Assembly (NCBI RefSeq): GCF_900111175.1 | Contig: NZ_FOGI01000011.1 | Location: 57,648-121,647 of the forward strand | DNA from: Actinokineospora terrae | Lineage (GTDB): Bacteria; Actinomycetota; Actinomycetes; Mycobacteriales; Pseudonocardiaceae | DNA length: 64,000 bases | Direction: 5' to 3' | Shown: positions 24,546-33,317 of the stretch, in pieces | Layout of the letters: the number at the start of each line of letters is the position of its first letter | Numbering within the stretch: position 1 is the stretch's first letter | Position numbers and translations under genes: made by a program | Notes under the pieces: model-generated | Told to the model about the DNA's origin: nothing | Databases searched by the model: none | What the model saw: the letters and a program-made list of their open reading frames with translations, nothing else

Positions 24546-25187
24546 CTAAGGGCCAGTCGCGCTCAACAGGACGGTCGCTACGGCGCCCAATGCGAGGAAG
24601 GGGCCGAGCGGCATCGGGTCGTCACTCTTGACACGTCCGGTCGCTCTGAGCGCAATCCGAACGATCGCTGCGAGCAACCAACCGAGAAATGTTCCAGTGA
24701 ACAGCGCCGTCCAACTCCACCAGCCAAGCGCGAGCCCCAGGAGACCGGCAAGCTTGACGTCACCGGCACCGAGTCCGCCGACCGCGAGCGCGAGGCCGAG
24801 GTACGCCGCGGCGAGGACGGCCATGCCGGTCACCGACCGCAGCAACTGGTCATAGCTCGACTCAAGCACAGCATCCGCACCGAAGGCGGTTGCGAGGACG
24901 AGGTAGCTGGGCAGCACCACCGCGCCGGGAAGACGCTGCTCAGCCAAATCAATCATCACGAGCGGCACCAGCACGGCTGTTAGGTAGCTGTACGCCAACA
25001 GGGCGACGCTCCAGTTCAGCCGCCAGGCCAATGCCGTGAACAGCAGCCCGGTGAGCACTGTCGCCACCATCCAACTCCAACGACTGAACGGCTTCGTCCG
25101 CAGCAGCGTTCGTGTCAAGAGGCCGAGAAGGATCCCAGACAGCACGCCGAGCGCGGCCCACGAAATGATCAATACCAGGGAGGTCAA
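24546..25187 (-). CDS. Prepilin peptidase, A24 family (TadV/CpaA-like)
   Basis: A 213-residue polytopic membrane protein with about six to seven helices. The two catalytic Asp motifs of the GxGD aspartic proteases are present: LVMIDLAEQRLP and GGLGAGDVKLAGLLG. It should cleave the leader of type IVb pilins and pseudopilins at the inner face of the membrane. The short form, without the Cys-rich methylase domain, matches TadV/CpaA. It is transcribed opposite to the Tad cluster that starts about 260 bases away, and its likely substrates are the Flp pilin at 32131 and the TadE-like proteins. Confidence 0.85.
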   Translation of the reverse strand: MTSLVLIISWAALGVLSGILLGLLTRTLLRTKPFSRWSWMVATVLTGLLFTALAWRLNWSVALLAYSYLTAVLVPLVMIDLAEQRLPGAVVLPSYLVLATAFGADAVLESSYDQLLRSVTGMAVLAAAYLGLALAVGGLGAGDVKLAGLLGLALGWWSWTALFTGTFLGWLLAAIVRIALRATGRVKSDDPMPLGPFLALGAVATVLLSATGP

Positions 25188-25338
25188 GCATCCTCACCGC
25201 CTATGACCCTTTGTAGCAGTATTGACACCGCGTTCGCCTCCAAGATGAGGTGCTCTTCGATCTAAGGGATACCTCGTGACGACTCGCCGAGTGACTGAAC
25301 TAGACCGATCGGGTGAACTTTGCGGGTGGCCGCCATGC

Positions 25339-25375
25339 CGACTTCAAAGTCTGTGCTTTCCGACTTTGCAGTCGG
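25339..25375. promoter_or_regulatory. Two adjacent inverted repeats upstream of the Tad cluster
   Basis: GACTT-CA-AAGTC (25340-25351) and CCGACT-TTGC-AGTCGG (25360-25375) lie side by side about 75-110 bases upstream of the lipoprotein start. They share the GACTT half-site and could bind one dimeric regulator at two sites. The bound protein is not known. Confidence 0.4.
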
Positions 25376-25450
25376 TGGGGGAACGTGGTGTAGACGTGTT
25401 AAGTGTCACGAGACACAAGACGATCGTTACGGAAGTGTGGGGGTGCGCCT

Positions 25451-26038
25451 GTGACAGGGGGGATGTTTCGCTCCTGGGGTGGTCGCGCGGTCATGGGCGC
25501 GATGAGCCTCGTAGTTCTCGCAGCCTGTAGCTCAGGCAATTTGGGGAGTCCGCCGTCCGGGACGTCGGGTCCTGCGGGGGCCCCTTTGGCGACATCGAGC
25601 CCGACCACCTCGCTGTCCGCAGGAGACAAGGCCAACAACGAAGCTTTGGCCGCGTACTTGGGGATGTGGAAGGACTTCGCCATCGCGGGAGTCACATCGG
25701 ACTGGCAATCGACGGGCCTCGTGCGGCACGCAACCGGCATCGCCCTAACGAACCTGACGCGCGGACTCTATGCCGATCGCTACAACGGGCTGGTGACCAA
25801 GGGCGAGGCCACCCATGACGCCAAGGTGATGTCGGCTGAGCCTGCTGACAAGCCAACGAAGATCATCGTGACCGATTGCAGCGACTCCACCAAGGCGCTG
25901 AAGCACCGCGCCGACAATGGTCAACTTGCCGACGACACGCCAGGTGGGCGCCGGTTGATCAATGGCCAAGTGGAACCTCAAGCTGACGGATCTTGGAAGG
26001 TCACTGATTTCGCGGTGCACGAGGTGGGATCATGCTGA
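25451..26038 (+). CDS. Lipoprotein of the Tad cluster
   Basis: A 195-residue protein with a lipoprotein signal: hydrophobic MGAMSLVVLAACSSG, in which Cys of LAAC is the lipidation site. A Ser/Thr/Pro-rich linker follows, then a compact domain (AYLGMWKDFAIAG, then TKIIVTDCSDSTKALKH, then GSWKVTDFAVHEVGSC). It resembles the small alpha/beta secreted domains found before Tad genes in actinomycetes. GTG 25451 is used because GGGGGT lies 8 bases upstream; ATG 25463 is also possible. Its stop overlaps the start of the secreted protein gene. It probably sits on the outer face of the membrane; its role is unknown. Confidence 0.75.
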   Translation: MTGGMFRSWGGRAVMGAMSLVVLAACSSGNLGSPPSGTSGPAGAPLATSSPTTSLSAGDKANNEALAAYLGMWKDFAIAGVTSDWQSTGLVRHATGIALTNLTRGLYADRYNGLVTKGEATHDAKVMSAEPADKPTKIIVTDCSDSTKALKHRADNGQLADDTPGGRRLINGQVEPQADGSWKVTDFAVHEVGSC

Positions 26039-27054
26039 CAACCAAACGACTTTCTATCGTTTCCGCCGCAGTCGGCATCGGGATGCTCCTCGGCGCCGCG
26101 CCTGCCCTCGCTGGCGACAACTACGGCAACGTCAACTGCAGTCAGACTCCCTCTCCGTTGTGCGACCTGGGGGCTGGCACGAGCGGTGACCCCAACAGGC
26201 CGGGGGGAAACGGAGGCTCCAACAAGCCGGGCCGCCCTGGAGGCAACGACTCGAGCACCGGCAGGCCCAGCAAGCCCGGCGACACCATCGTCGGCGGTGA
26301 CTCGGGCCTGGCGAGTTGTTCTTACCTCCGGAGCGATTACCAGCCACCCTCCGGTGGCGTCGTCACGGCCGCCTACAAGCCGCCGACGACCAACGGCGGC
26401 GTGGTCCACGCCGCAGTCTTCCGGCCGACAGCGTTTCGTGCTCAAGCGGCGCAGCCTGGCCAGGGGCCCGGCGCGTGGTACGTCTGGCAATGCACTACCC
26501 AGGGCGTCACCGATGGGCTCTACCGGCCGCCGGTATGGATCGCCGACGGACAGCAGCCCGGCGCGGCCCTGTTGCCCTCACCCGCCGAGCTCGCGCAGAT
26601 GGCCCGCAAGCAGCTCCGGCTGCCCTCGCCGTCGATCGCGGCGAACCCTGCTGGTGACCAGTTGGTGAATCTGCCGACCTGGATGTGGCTGTCCGGCGGC
26701 TGGGGACCGGTTTCGGCCACCGCCTCGGTTCCCGGTGTGTCGGTGACGGCGGTCGCGACGCCGACCTCCGTGACCTGGGCGACGGGTGACGGCTCGACCG
26801 TCACCTGCACCGGCGCCGGAACGCCCTACAAGGCAGGCACAGATCCGAAAGCGCCATCGCCGGATTGCGGCCACGTCTACCGCCGATCGTCAGCGAGCCA
26901 ACCAGGGCAGGCGTACCCGGTGACGGCGACCGTGCACTGGACGGTGACCTGGTCCGGTGCGGGCCAGGGCGGGACGTTCCCGGACATGACTACGACGGGC
27001 AACGCGACCTTCCGCGTGGCGGAGTCGCAGGCTCTTAACAACGGCGGCGGCTGA
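26032..27054 (+). CDS. Secreted protein of the Tad cluster
   Basis: A 340-residue exported protein. The signal peptide is residues about 1-27 (IVSAAVGIGMLLGAAPALAG, cleavage after ALA). A Gly/Pro/Asn-rich linker follows, then a beta-rich domain with a PKD-like feel: TPTSVTWATGDGSTVTCTGA, then CGHVYRRSSASQPGQAYPVT. Homologues next to actinobacterial Tad or conjugation genes are often misnamed ATP/GTP-binding proteins; no nucleotide motif is visible here. It overlaps the lipoprotein stop by 7 bases and precedes the CpaB gene by about 125 bases. Confidence 0.75.
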   Translation: MLTTKRLSIVSAAVGIGMLLGAAPALAGDNYGNVNCSQTPSPLCDLGAGTSGDPNRPGGNGGSNKPGRPGGNDSSTGRPSKPGDTIVGGDSGLASCSYLRSDYQPPSGGVVTAAYKPPTTNGGVVHAAVFRPTAFRAQAAQPGQGPGAWYVWQCTTQGVTDGLYRPPVWIADGQQPGAALLPSPAELAQMARKQLRLPSPSIAANPAGDQLVNLPTWMWLSGGWGPVSATASVPGVSVTAVATPTSVTWATGDGSTVTCTGAGTPYKAGTDPKAPSPDCGHVYRRSSASQPGQAYPVTATVHWTVTWSGAGQGGTFPDMTTTGNATFRVAESQALNNGGG

Positions 27055-27179
27055 CCCCCGCCACTGCCTCCCCGCGAGGCACCACTTCCCAGCCCACAAA
27101 GCGATGACCACCTGTTCCGCTCGCTGACCATCCTCTGGCGACGCGGCGCACTACCCCCATGCCTTTTGGAGGTACCGGC

Positions 27180-27890
27180 GTGAGTACCAACACCACGATC
27201 CGGCCCGATACCGACCGAGTCACGAGCACGGCCAACGGCCCCTGGATCAACGACGGCAAGAAGCCTCCCGCCTCGCGGTTGCGCACCACAGGGCGCCGCC
27301 GCAGCGTGCCGTACCTGTTGCTCGGCGTGCTGCTCGTCCTGGCGTGCGTGGGTGGCTTCGTGCTGATCTCGCTGAACTCCGGAGATCGGCAGGCGGTGCT
27401 CGCGCTGGCTCGCGGCGTGCCGGTAGGGCACGTGCTGACCACACAGGACCTGCGCCAGGTCAACGTCGCGGTCGACCCCGGTGTCGCGGTCGTCGGCGCG
27501 GACCAGGCGGCCACCGTGGTCGGCAGGCCGATGGCCACCAGCCTGTCGGCCGGGGCGCTGCTCACCCCGGACGCCGTCGGCGGCGCCGCGCTCCCGGCTA
27601 ACGGGCAGGCCATCGCCGCCCTCGCGCTCAAACCAGGCCAGTTCCCTGCGGAAGTCGGACCGGGAGCACGGGTGTCGGTGGTGTTCGTGCCCGGCCAGGC
27701 TGGAACCGCGACCAGTCCTCCCGCCGATGGCGGCACGGTCTGGCCCGCGGTGGTGACCAGCGTGAGCACCCCGGCGAACGACCAGAACACCGTGGTGTCG
27801 GTCCAGTTGTCCGAGGCCGCCGCCCGCCAGGTCGCCGCGGTGCCGGCCGGTCAGTTGTCGATCGTGATGCTCTCTGCTGGGGGTCGCTGA
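27180..27890 (+). CDS. SAF-domain pilus assembly protein (CpaB/RcpC-like)
   Basis: A 236-residue protein. An N-terminal membrane anchor (VPYLLLGVLLVLACVGGFVL) is followed by a SAF domain, VLALARGVPVGHVLTTQDLR, then VVGRPMATSLSAGALLTPD. This is the usual build of actinobacterial CpaB-like proteins, which act on the outer side of the membrane in Flp pilus assembly. GTG 27180 follows GGAGG by 7 bases and is preferred to ATG 27159. The stop overlaps the next start (TGATG). Confidence 0.82.
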   Translation: MSTNTTIRPDTDRVTSTANGPWINDGKKPPASRLRTTGRRRSVPYLLLGVLLVLACVGGFVLISLNSGDRQAVLALARGVPVGHVLTTQDLRQVNVAVDPGVAVVGADQAATVVGRPMATSLSAGALLTPDAVGGAALPANGQAIAALALKPGQFPAEVGPGARVSVVFVPGQAGTATSPPADGGTVWPAVVTSVSTPANDQNTVVSVQLSEAAARQVAAVPAGQLSIVMLSAGGR

Positions 27891-28792
27891 TGTTGATCTC
27901 GGTCCTGTCCCTGAAAGGCTCACCGGGCGCCACCACGCTGGCCGTGGCCTTGGCCGCCCGCTGGCCCGCTCCGGCACGTGCACTGGTGGTCGAGGCTGAC
28001 CCGTCCGGCGGCGATCTCGGCCTGCGGTTCTCGCTGACCTCGACACCGGGCCTGGTGAGTCTCGCCGCCGCCGCACGCCGCAGCGGCGACGCCGACCTGG
28101 TGTGGCGGCACACCCAGCAGCTCCCCGGCGGCCTGCCGGTGATCGCCGCCCCACCCGACGCCGACCAGGCCCGCGCGGCACTGTCAGCCTTGGCTCCCGA
28201 CCCGACCAGCGGCCTGGGTGTTCTGCGCGCGGCGACAAACCAACCGGGCACGGTGGTCATCGTCGACTGCGGGCGCGTGGACCCCGGCTCGCCCGCTCTG
28301 CCGATCGTGCGCGCCTCCGACGCGATTGTGCTGCTGTCGCGGGCTCACGCCGACGACCTCGCGCACCTGCCGCGCCGGCTGCCCACCGTCGGCCGCTGGA
28401 GCCCCAACCCCGTGCTGCTGCTGGTGGGCGAGGGCTACTCCACCGCCGAGGTCGCCCGCGAACTCGGCGTGCCGCCGCTGGGGCGCGTGCCCGACGACCC
28501 GAGCGGCGCGGCCGTGCTGTGCGGGCGGCCGAACAAGCTGCGCTGGGGGCGCAGCGGCCCCGCGCATTCGGCGCTCGGCCGCTTCGCTCACCGCGTCGCC
28601 ACCGAACTCGCCACGCGCGAGCGCGCACCGGCCAGCCAGAGTCAGCCCCGACCCGCTGAGCCGGTGACGCAGGTCCCGGTCCTGCGCTCGATTCCGGGTG
28701 TGCCACCCGGCGCGGCCTCGTCCAACGGCGTACGCGTCGCGCCGACCGCCGCGACCGATCACCGCGACCAGCAGGGAGGGCAGGCATCGTGA
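27890..28792 (+). CDS. ParA/MinD-like protein (CpaE/TadZ position)
   Basis: A 300-residue protein with the P-loop NTPase fold of MinD/CpaE: ISVLSLKGSPGATTLAVALA, ALVVEADPSGGDLGLRF, TVVIVDCGRVDPGSPALPIV and PVLLLVGEGYSTAEVARELG. The deviant Walker A normally reads KGGxGKTT; here Lys9 is kept but the catalytic Lys is Ala14. This suggests weak or absent ATP hydrolysis, as is also suspected for some TadZ proteins. The tail after residue 245 is disordered. Its place between cpaB and tadA genes supports a role in polar localisation of the pilus machine. Confidence 0.8.
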   Translation: MLISVLSLKGSPGATTLAVALAARWPAPARALVVEADPSGGDLGLRFSLTSTPGLVSLAAAARRSGDADLVWRHTQQLPGGLPVIAAPPDADQARAALSALAPDPTSGLGVLRAATNQPGTVVIVDCGRVDPGSPALPIVRASDAIVLLSRAHADDLAHLPRRLPTVGRWSPNPVLLLVGEGYSTAEVARELGVPPLGRVPDDPSGAAVLCGRPNKLRWGRSGPAHSALGRFAHRVATELATRERAPASQSQPRPAEPVTQVPVLRSIPGVPPGAASSNGVRVAPTAATDHRDQQGGQAS

Positions 28793-30270
28793 CGTACCCG
28801 AGCAACCAGTACCCGGCGCCGGTGCCTCTGCGCCCCCACCAACAGCAGCCCGGAACGGCCCCGTTCGGTAGCGCCGCACCGGGTACAGATACTGGCGTGC
28901 CACCGCTGGGATGGGGCACCGACGAGGACACGGCTGACTTGTCAGCCGCCACGACGCGGCTGAGGCAGCACCTGCGGGAGCGGTTGAACGCCGAACTCCC
29001 GCAGAGGGTGGCCGATCAGCAGGACCGCACCGGAACGACGGCCAACCGCGAGGCACGTCGCGAGCTGGCACGCGGCATCCTCGACGAGGCGCTGCGGGTG
29101 CACACCGAGAACGAGCTGGCCGCGGGCCGGCAGCTGCTGCCGCGCGAGGTCGAGCAGCGGGTCGTGGGCGAGGTCGTCAACGAGCTGTTCGGCATGGCCG
29201 GGCTCCAGCCGCTGCTGGACGACCCGATGGTGGAGACGATCAACGCCAACCGCTTCGACCGGGTGTTCGTCCAGTACAACGACGGCCGCCGCGCCCCGGT
29301 CGGGCCGATCGCGGGCTCGAACGAGGAGCTGACCGACCTGGTGCGGCTGCTCGCCGCACGCGCGTCGAGCCAGGAGCGGCGGTTCGACCAGGGCTCCCCG
29401 GCGGTCAACCTCCAGCTCCCCGGCGGGGAGCGGCTCTTCGCGGTGATGGGTCTGACCGCCGGGGGCGTGACCGCGCTGTCGATCCGCCGCCACGGCTACC
29501 TCACCGTCACCCTGCCGGAGCTGCGCCGCCGAGGCACCGTCGATCCCGGCCTGGAGCAGTTCCTGCGGGCGCTGGTCAAGGCCCGCAAGAACGTCTTGAT
29601 CACCGGCGGCACCGGCGCGGGCAAGACCACCCTGCTGCGTGCGCTGGCGTCCGAGATGGACCCGCTGGAACGCATCGTCACCATCGAGGACGCCTTCGAA
29701 CTCGGCCTGGACCACGACCCGGACATCCACGCCGACGTGACCGCCTTCCAGGCCCGCGAAGCCAACGTCGAAGGCGAAGGCGCGATCAGCCAGGCCGAAC
29801 TCGTGCGGTGGGGCCTGCGCATGTCGCCGGACCGGGTGATCGTCGGCGAGATCCGCGGTCCCGAGGTCATCCCGATGTGCAACGCCATGTCCCAGGGCAA
29901 CGACGGCTCGATGGCCACCCTGCACGCCTCCAGTTCGCGGATCGCGTTCACCCGCCTCGCCTCCTATGCCGCCCAAGGTGTCGAGCGGCTCCCGCTGGAG
30001 GCCACCAACCTGCTGGTCGCCTCGGCTGTGCACTTCGTGGTGCACCTGGCCCGCGCCGAGGACCGCCGCACCCGTGTCGTGTCCTCGATCCGCGAGGTCG
30101 TCGGCGCCGATGGCCCGCAGGTGATCTCCAACGAGGTCTACCGCCCTGGTCCCGACCGCCGCGCGCGCCCCGTCGCCGGAGCGCTGCGCAGCGACACCCT
30201 CGACGACCTGGCCGACGTCGGCTTCGACCCCGGCGTGCTGGAGAACCCCGAGGGCTGGTGGGCGCCGTGA
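28789..30270 (+). CDS. TadA/CpaF-type secretion ATPase
   Basis: A 493-residue hexameric motor ATPase of the GspE/VirB11 superfamily. Walker A is ITGGTGAGKTTLLRALASEM with Lys279. The Asp box region is RIVTIEDAFELGLDH, Walker B and the following motif are DRVIVGEIRGPEVIPM, and the His box is GSMATLHASSSR. It powers Flp pilin polymerisation at the cytoplasmic face. The first 80 residues are disordered. The start overlaps the previous stop by 4 bases, and its own stop overlaps the tadB-like GTG start. Confidence 0.92.
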   Translation: MTYPSNQYPAPVPLRPHQQQPGTAPFGSAAPGTDTGVPPLGWGTDEDTADLSAATTRLRQHLRERLNAELPQRVADQQDRTGTTANREARRELARGILDEALRVHTENELAAGRQLLPREVEQRVVGEVVNELFGMAGLQPLLDDPMVETINANRFDRVFVQYNDGRRAPVGPIAGSNEELTDLVRLLAARASSQERRFDQGSPAVNLQLPGGERLFAVMGLTAGGVTALSIRRHGYLTVTLPELRRRGTVDPGLEQFLRALVKARKNVLITGGTGAGKTTLLRALASEMDPLERIVTIEDAFELGLDHDPDIHADVTAFQAREANVEGEGAISQAELVRWGLRMSPDRVIVGEIRGPEVIPMCNAMSQGNDGSMATLHASSSRIAFTRLASYAAQGVERLPLEATNLLVASAVHFVVHLARAEDRRTRVVSSIREVVGADGPQVISNEVYRPGPDRRARPVAGALRSDTLDDLADVGFDPGVLENPEGWWAP

Positions 30271-31181
30271 GCATCACCCTCAGCCCCACCACCGCAGCCG
30301 CGGCGCTGCTCGGCGGCGGCACCGGGCTCGGCCTGCTGCTGGTGGTCCTCGGCTGGCGCGGAACCGACCCCCGGCGTCAACGCCGCACCCGGACCCGCGC
30401 GGCCGGGACCGTGGACCAGCACCGCAGCCTGCGGATCGCGCTCGCCATCACCGCCGGGGTGGTGCCCGGTCTGCTCACCGGCTGGGTCGTCGGCGCCGTC
30501 CTGGCCGGCGTCGCCGCCTGGGCGCTGCCCAGGGTGCTCGGCCGCGACCCCGAACACGCCCGCCGAGTCGCACGGATCGAGGCCATCGCCACCTGGACCG
30601 AGATGCTCCGCGACACCCTGTCGGCCGCCGCCGGTCTTGAGCAGGCCATCCTCGCCACAGCGCCGCTGGCGCCGACGGCCATCCGCGGCGAGGTCGGCGA
30701 GCTCGCCACCGGGATCGAGAACGGCGACCGGCTCGCACCCGCACTACGCCGACTCGGCGAACGCCTCGACGATCCGGTCGGCGACCTGGTCATCGCCGCC
30801 CTGCTGCTGGCCGCCGAACAACAGACTCGCCAGCTCGCCGAGCTGCTCGGGTCGCTGGCCGACGCCGCCCGCGGGCAAGCCTCGATGCGGATGCGCGTCG
30901 AGGCCGGACGCGCCCGCACCCGTACTTCGGTGCGCGTCATCGTCGGCACCACCCTGGCCTTCGCCGTCGCCGTGGTGCTGCTCAACCGCAACTACATGGG
31001 CGCCTACGACAGCGCCGCCGGGCAGATCGTGCTGCTGGGCATCGGAGCGCTGTTCGCCGCAGGGATCGCGTGGCTGAACCGCATCGCCCGCGTCGCCCAG
31101 CCCGACCGCTTCCTTTCCACCGCCGAGCAGGACCCGGCAACCCGCCCGGCACAGGTCCTCGTCACCGCGAGGCAGGAGTGA
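30267..31181 (+). CDS. TadB-like type II secretion F-domain protein
   Basis: A 304-residue membrane protein. Hydrophobic segments lie at the N-terminus (AALLGGGTGLGLLLVVLGW), at about 48-85 and near the C-terminus (IVLLGIGALFAAGIAWLNRI). The cytoplasmic T2SSF core includes WTEMLRDTLSAAAGLEQAIL and LLLAAEQQTRQLAELLGSLA. It forms the inner-membrane platform with TadC and is driven by TadA. GTG 30267 overlaps the tadA-like stop (GTGA); longer frames upstream lie inside tadA and are rejected. Confidence 0.85.
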   Translation: MSITLSPTTAAAALLGGGTGLGLLLVVLGWRGTDPRRQRRTRTRAAGTVDQHRSLRIALAITAGVVPGLLTGWVVGAVLAGVAAWALPRVLGRDPEHARRVARIEAIATWTEMLRDTLSAAAGLEQAILATAPLAPTAIRGEVGELATGIENGDRLAPALRRLGERLDDPVGDLVIAALLLAAEQQTRQLAELLGSLADAARGQASMRMRVEAGRARTRTSVRVIVGTTLAFAVAVVLLNRNYMGAYDSAAGQIVLLGIGALFAAGIAWLNRIARVAQPDRFLSTAEQDPATRPAQVLVTARQE

Positions 31182-31186
31182 ACACC

Positions 31187-32080
31187 ATGATCACCTACAT
31201 CGCCCTGGGCATCGGATCCGGGATCGGCCTGTGGGCCTTGGCGGTCTACCTGTTCCCGCCACGACCTGCCCTCGGCGCGGTCCTGGCCCACGCCACCGCC
31301 CCACCCGCTCCGCCACCCATCCTCGCCACCGACGACACCGGCTGGGCCGCACGTCTCGGCCGACCCGCCGTCGCCCCCTTGCGCGCGTTGGGGCTTCCCG
31401 GCCCGCGCCTGGCCAAGGACCTGGCAGTCATCGGCCGTTCGACCTCGACCCACCTGGCGGAGAAAGCCACCCTCACCGTTGCCGGGTTGCTACTGCCCGT
31501 CCTGCTGACCGTGGTCCTCACCGTGGCCGGACTCGGACCCGGCTTCGAGTTCCCGATCATCGCCGGACTCGTCCTGGCGGCCGTCGGGTTCGTCCTGCCG
31601 GACCTGCAGGCCCGTTCCGACGCCGCGAAGCTGCGCACCGGGTTCCGCCACGCGCTTTCCGCCTACCTGGACCTGGTGTGGATCACCCTGGCCGGGGGAG
31701 CCGGGGTCGACAGCGCGCTGGGCGACTCGGTCAACATCGGACGAGGGTGGGCGTTCGAGCAGATCCGCCGAGCCCTGGACACCGCCCGCCTCACGCGCAC
31801 GACGCCGTGGGCGACGCTGCGCCAGCTCGGCGAGGAACTCGACGTGACCGAACTCGCCGAACTCGCCGCGTCGGTCAGCCTGGCCGGCACCGAGGGCGCC
31901 AAGGTCCGTACCTCCCTGGCCGCCAAGGCCGGAGCGCTGCGCACTCACCAGATCACCGAAGCCGAGGGCGACGCTCAGGCCGCTACCGAACGCATGAGCC
32001 TGCCGGTGATGGCTCTGTTCCTCGGGTTCCTGGCCTTCATCGCCTACCCCGCGCTCACGCAGGTCCTCAATGGACTGTGA
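31187..32080 (+). CDS. TadC-like type II secretion F-domain protein
   Basis: A 297-residue membrane protein. It begins with a transmembrane helix (IALGIGSGIGLWALAVYLF), has two more around residues 98-140, the T2SSF core (FRHALSAYLDLVWITLAGGA, then LGEELDVTELAELAASVSLA) and a C-terminal helix (MALFLGFLAFIAYPAL). It is the second platform protein of the Flp system. ATG 31187 follows AGGAG by 8 bases; GTG 31178 overlapping the previous stop is the alternative. Confidence 0.85.
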   Translation: MITYIALGIGSGIGLWALAVYLFPPRPALGAVLAHATAPPAPPPILATDDTGWAARLGRPAVAPLRALGLPGPRLAKDLAVIGRSTSTHLAEKATLTVAGLLLPVLLTVVLTVAGLGPGFEFPIIAGLVLAAVGFVLPDLQARSDAAKLRTGFRHALSAYLDLVWITLAGGAGVDSALGDSVNIGRGWAFEQIRRALDTARLTRTTPWATLRQLGEELDVTELAELAASVSLAGTEGAKVRTSLAAKAGALRTHQITEAEGDAQAATERMSLPVMALFLGFLAFIAYPALTQVLNGL

Positions 32081-32130
32081 CATCTCGCGCGGGCAACGAC
32101 CGAACGTGAACGACAAGGGAGGACAACACG

Positions 32131-32319
32131 ATGCGCACTCAAGTGGAGGCATTGTGGACAGTGGTGCAAGCACGGTGGGAGGAGCTGCGCCGACAGCCGG
32201 AGGCCGGGTACTCGACCGAAACCGTCCTAGTGACCGCACTGCTCGTCGTGGCCGCGCTCGCGGTGATCGCGATCGTCATCGCGAAGGTCACCGAGAAGGC
32301 CAACGGCATCACCATGTGA
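32131..32319 (+). CDS. Flp-family pilin
   Basis: A 62-residue prepilin. A charged leader ends with a probable prepilin peptidase site, EAG/YSTETVLVTALL, with the Glu at +5 typical of type IVb pilins. One long hydrophobic helix follows (VTALLVVAALAVIAIVIA), then a short polar tail. GGAGG upstream of ATG 32131 fixes the start. It is most likely the major subunit of the pilus, processed by the peptidase encoded at 24546. Confidence 0.85.
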   Translation: MRTQVEALWTVVQARWEELRRQPEAGYSTETVLVTALLVVAALAVIAIVIAKVTEKANGITM

Positions 32320-32324
32320 TCCCG

Positions 32325-32774
32325 ATGAGCCACAGGCACAGCAAGCGGTCACCAGTGACCCGCGCCGGATGGTGTCGAGTCCGTCGAGCGCTGCGCGGTG
32401 ACCGTGGCTCGGTCAGCGCGGAACTGGTCATCGCGACACCCCTGCTGTTGCTGATGCTGATGGCCATCGTGCAGTTCGCGCTCTGGTCACACGCCACCCA
32501 CATCGCCCAAGCCGCCGCCTCGCAGGGGCTCGCGGTCGCACGGTCCCAGAACAAGACCGCCGCGGCCGGCACGTCCAGCGCGCGGCAACTGCTCGACCAG
32601 CTCGCGAGCGGCCCGCTCACCGGCTCCGCCGTCACCTCGGATCGGAGCGCGGCCTCGGCGTCGGTGCGGGTCAGCGGGACCGCGACCTCGGTCGTGCCGT
32701 TCCTGAGCCTGCCTGTGCACGCCGAGGCCGTCGGGCCCGTCGAACGCTTCGTCCCCGACCTGGCGAGCGGGTGA
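32325..32774 (+). CDS. TadE-like pseudopilin
   Basis: A 149-residue protein. The TadE-like motif GDRGSVSAELVIATPLLLLM contains the Glu of the pseudopilin cleavage region and leads into one transmembrane helix. The rest is an extracellular domain with repeated Ala/Ser strands. ATG 32325 lies 6 bases after the pilin stop; GTG 32316 overlapping that gene is the alternative. It should be an accessory or minor pilin. Confidence 0.8.
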   Translation: MSHRHSKRSPVTRAGWCRVRRALRGDRGSVSAELVIATPLLLLMLMAIVQFALWSHATHIAQAAASQGLAVARSQNKTAAAGTSSARQLLDQLASGPLTGSAVTSDRSAASASVRVSGTATSVVPFLSLPVHAEAVGPVERFVPDLASG

Positions 32775-32780
32775 CTCGCG

Positions 32781-33317
32781 ATGACACCGCAGACGATGCC
32801 ATCGCAGACGCCGCCCCGCGCGCCCGTCACGTCCCCAGGACGGCGTCACGGGCGCGTGCGCCCCGGTTGGCGGGGGTGGGCGGCCTGGTGGCGTGCTGAT
32901 GACGGCTCGGTGGCCGCCGAAATCACCATCGCCGCGCCGTTCCTGGTCATGCTGCTGGTGTTCGTCGGGGTGGTCATCCACCGCGGGGTGGACGCGCGGA
33001 TCCGCATCGACGACGCCGCCCACCAGGCGGCCCGCGCCGCGAGTATCGAACGCACCCCGACGGCTGCGACCGCCGCGGCCCAGTCGACCGCCGCGACCGC
33101 GCTGTCCTCGGCGGGGGTGACGTGCGCTTCCCTGTCGGTGAGCACGTCGACCGGCGGCTTGCGCCCCGGCGGCACGGTCAGCGTGACCGTGTCCTGCGCC
33201 GTCGACTTCGGCGACGCGCTCATCCTCGGCGTGCCCGGCGGCAAGACCCTGTCGGCCACCTCGGTCGAACCCGTGGACCTCTGGCGTTCGACCCTGAACA
33301 CCGGGAGCCGGACATGA
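32781..33317 (+). CDS. Second TadE/TadF-like pseudopilin
   Basis: A 178-residue protein with a Pro/Arg-rich leader, then DDGSVAAEITIAAPFLVMLL (Glu in the usual place) and one transmembrane helix. A C-terminal beta-rich domain carries two Cys (VTCASLS and VTVSCAVDFG) that could pair. It lies 6 bases after the first TadE-like gene and overlaps the following gene by 4 bases. A minor pilin role is expected. Confidence 0.8.
   Translation: MTPQTMPSQTPPRAPVTSPGRRHGRVRPGWRGWAAWWRADDGSVAAEITIAAPFLVMLLVFVGVVIHRGVDARIRIDDAAHQAARAASIERTPTAATAAAQSTAATALSSAGVTCASLSVSTSTGGLRPGGTVSVTVSCAVDFGDALILGVPGGKTLSATSVEPVDLWRSTLNTGSRT

Noticed and set aside
29808..31181. An extended start for the TadB-like gene inside tadA
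   Set aside because: The first 150 codons are a shadow of tadA; GTG 30267 overlaps the tadA stop and begins directly before the first membrane helix.
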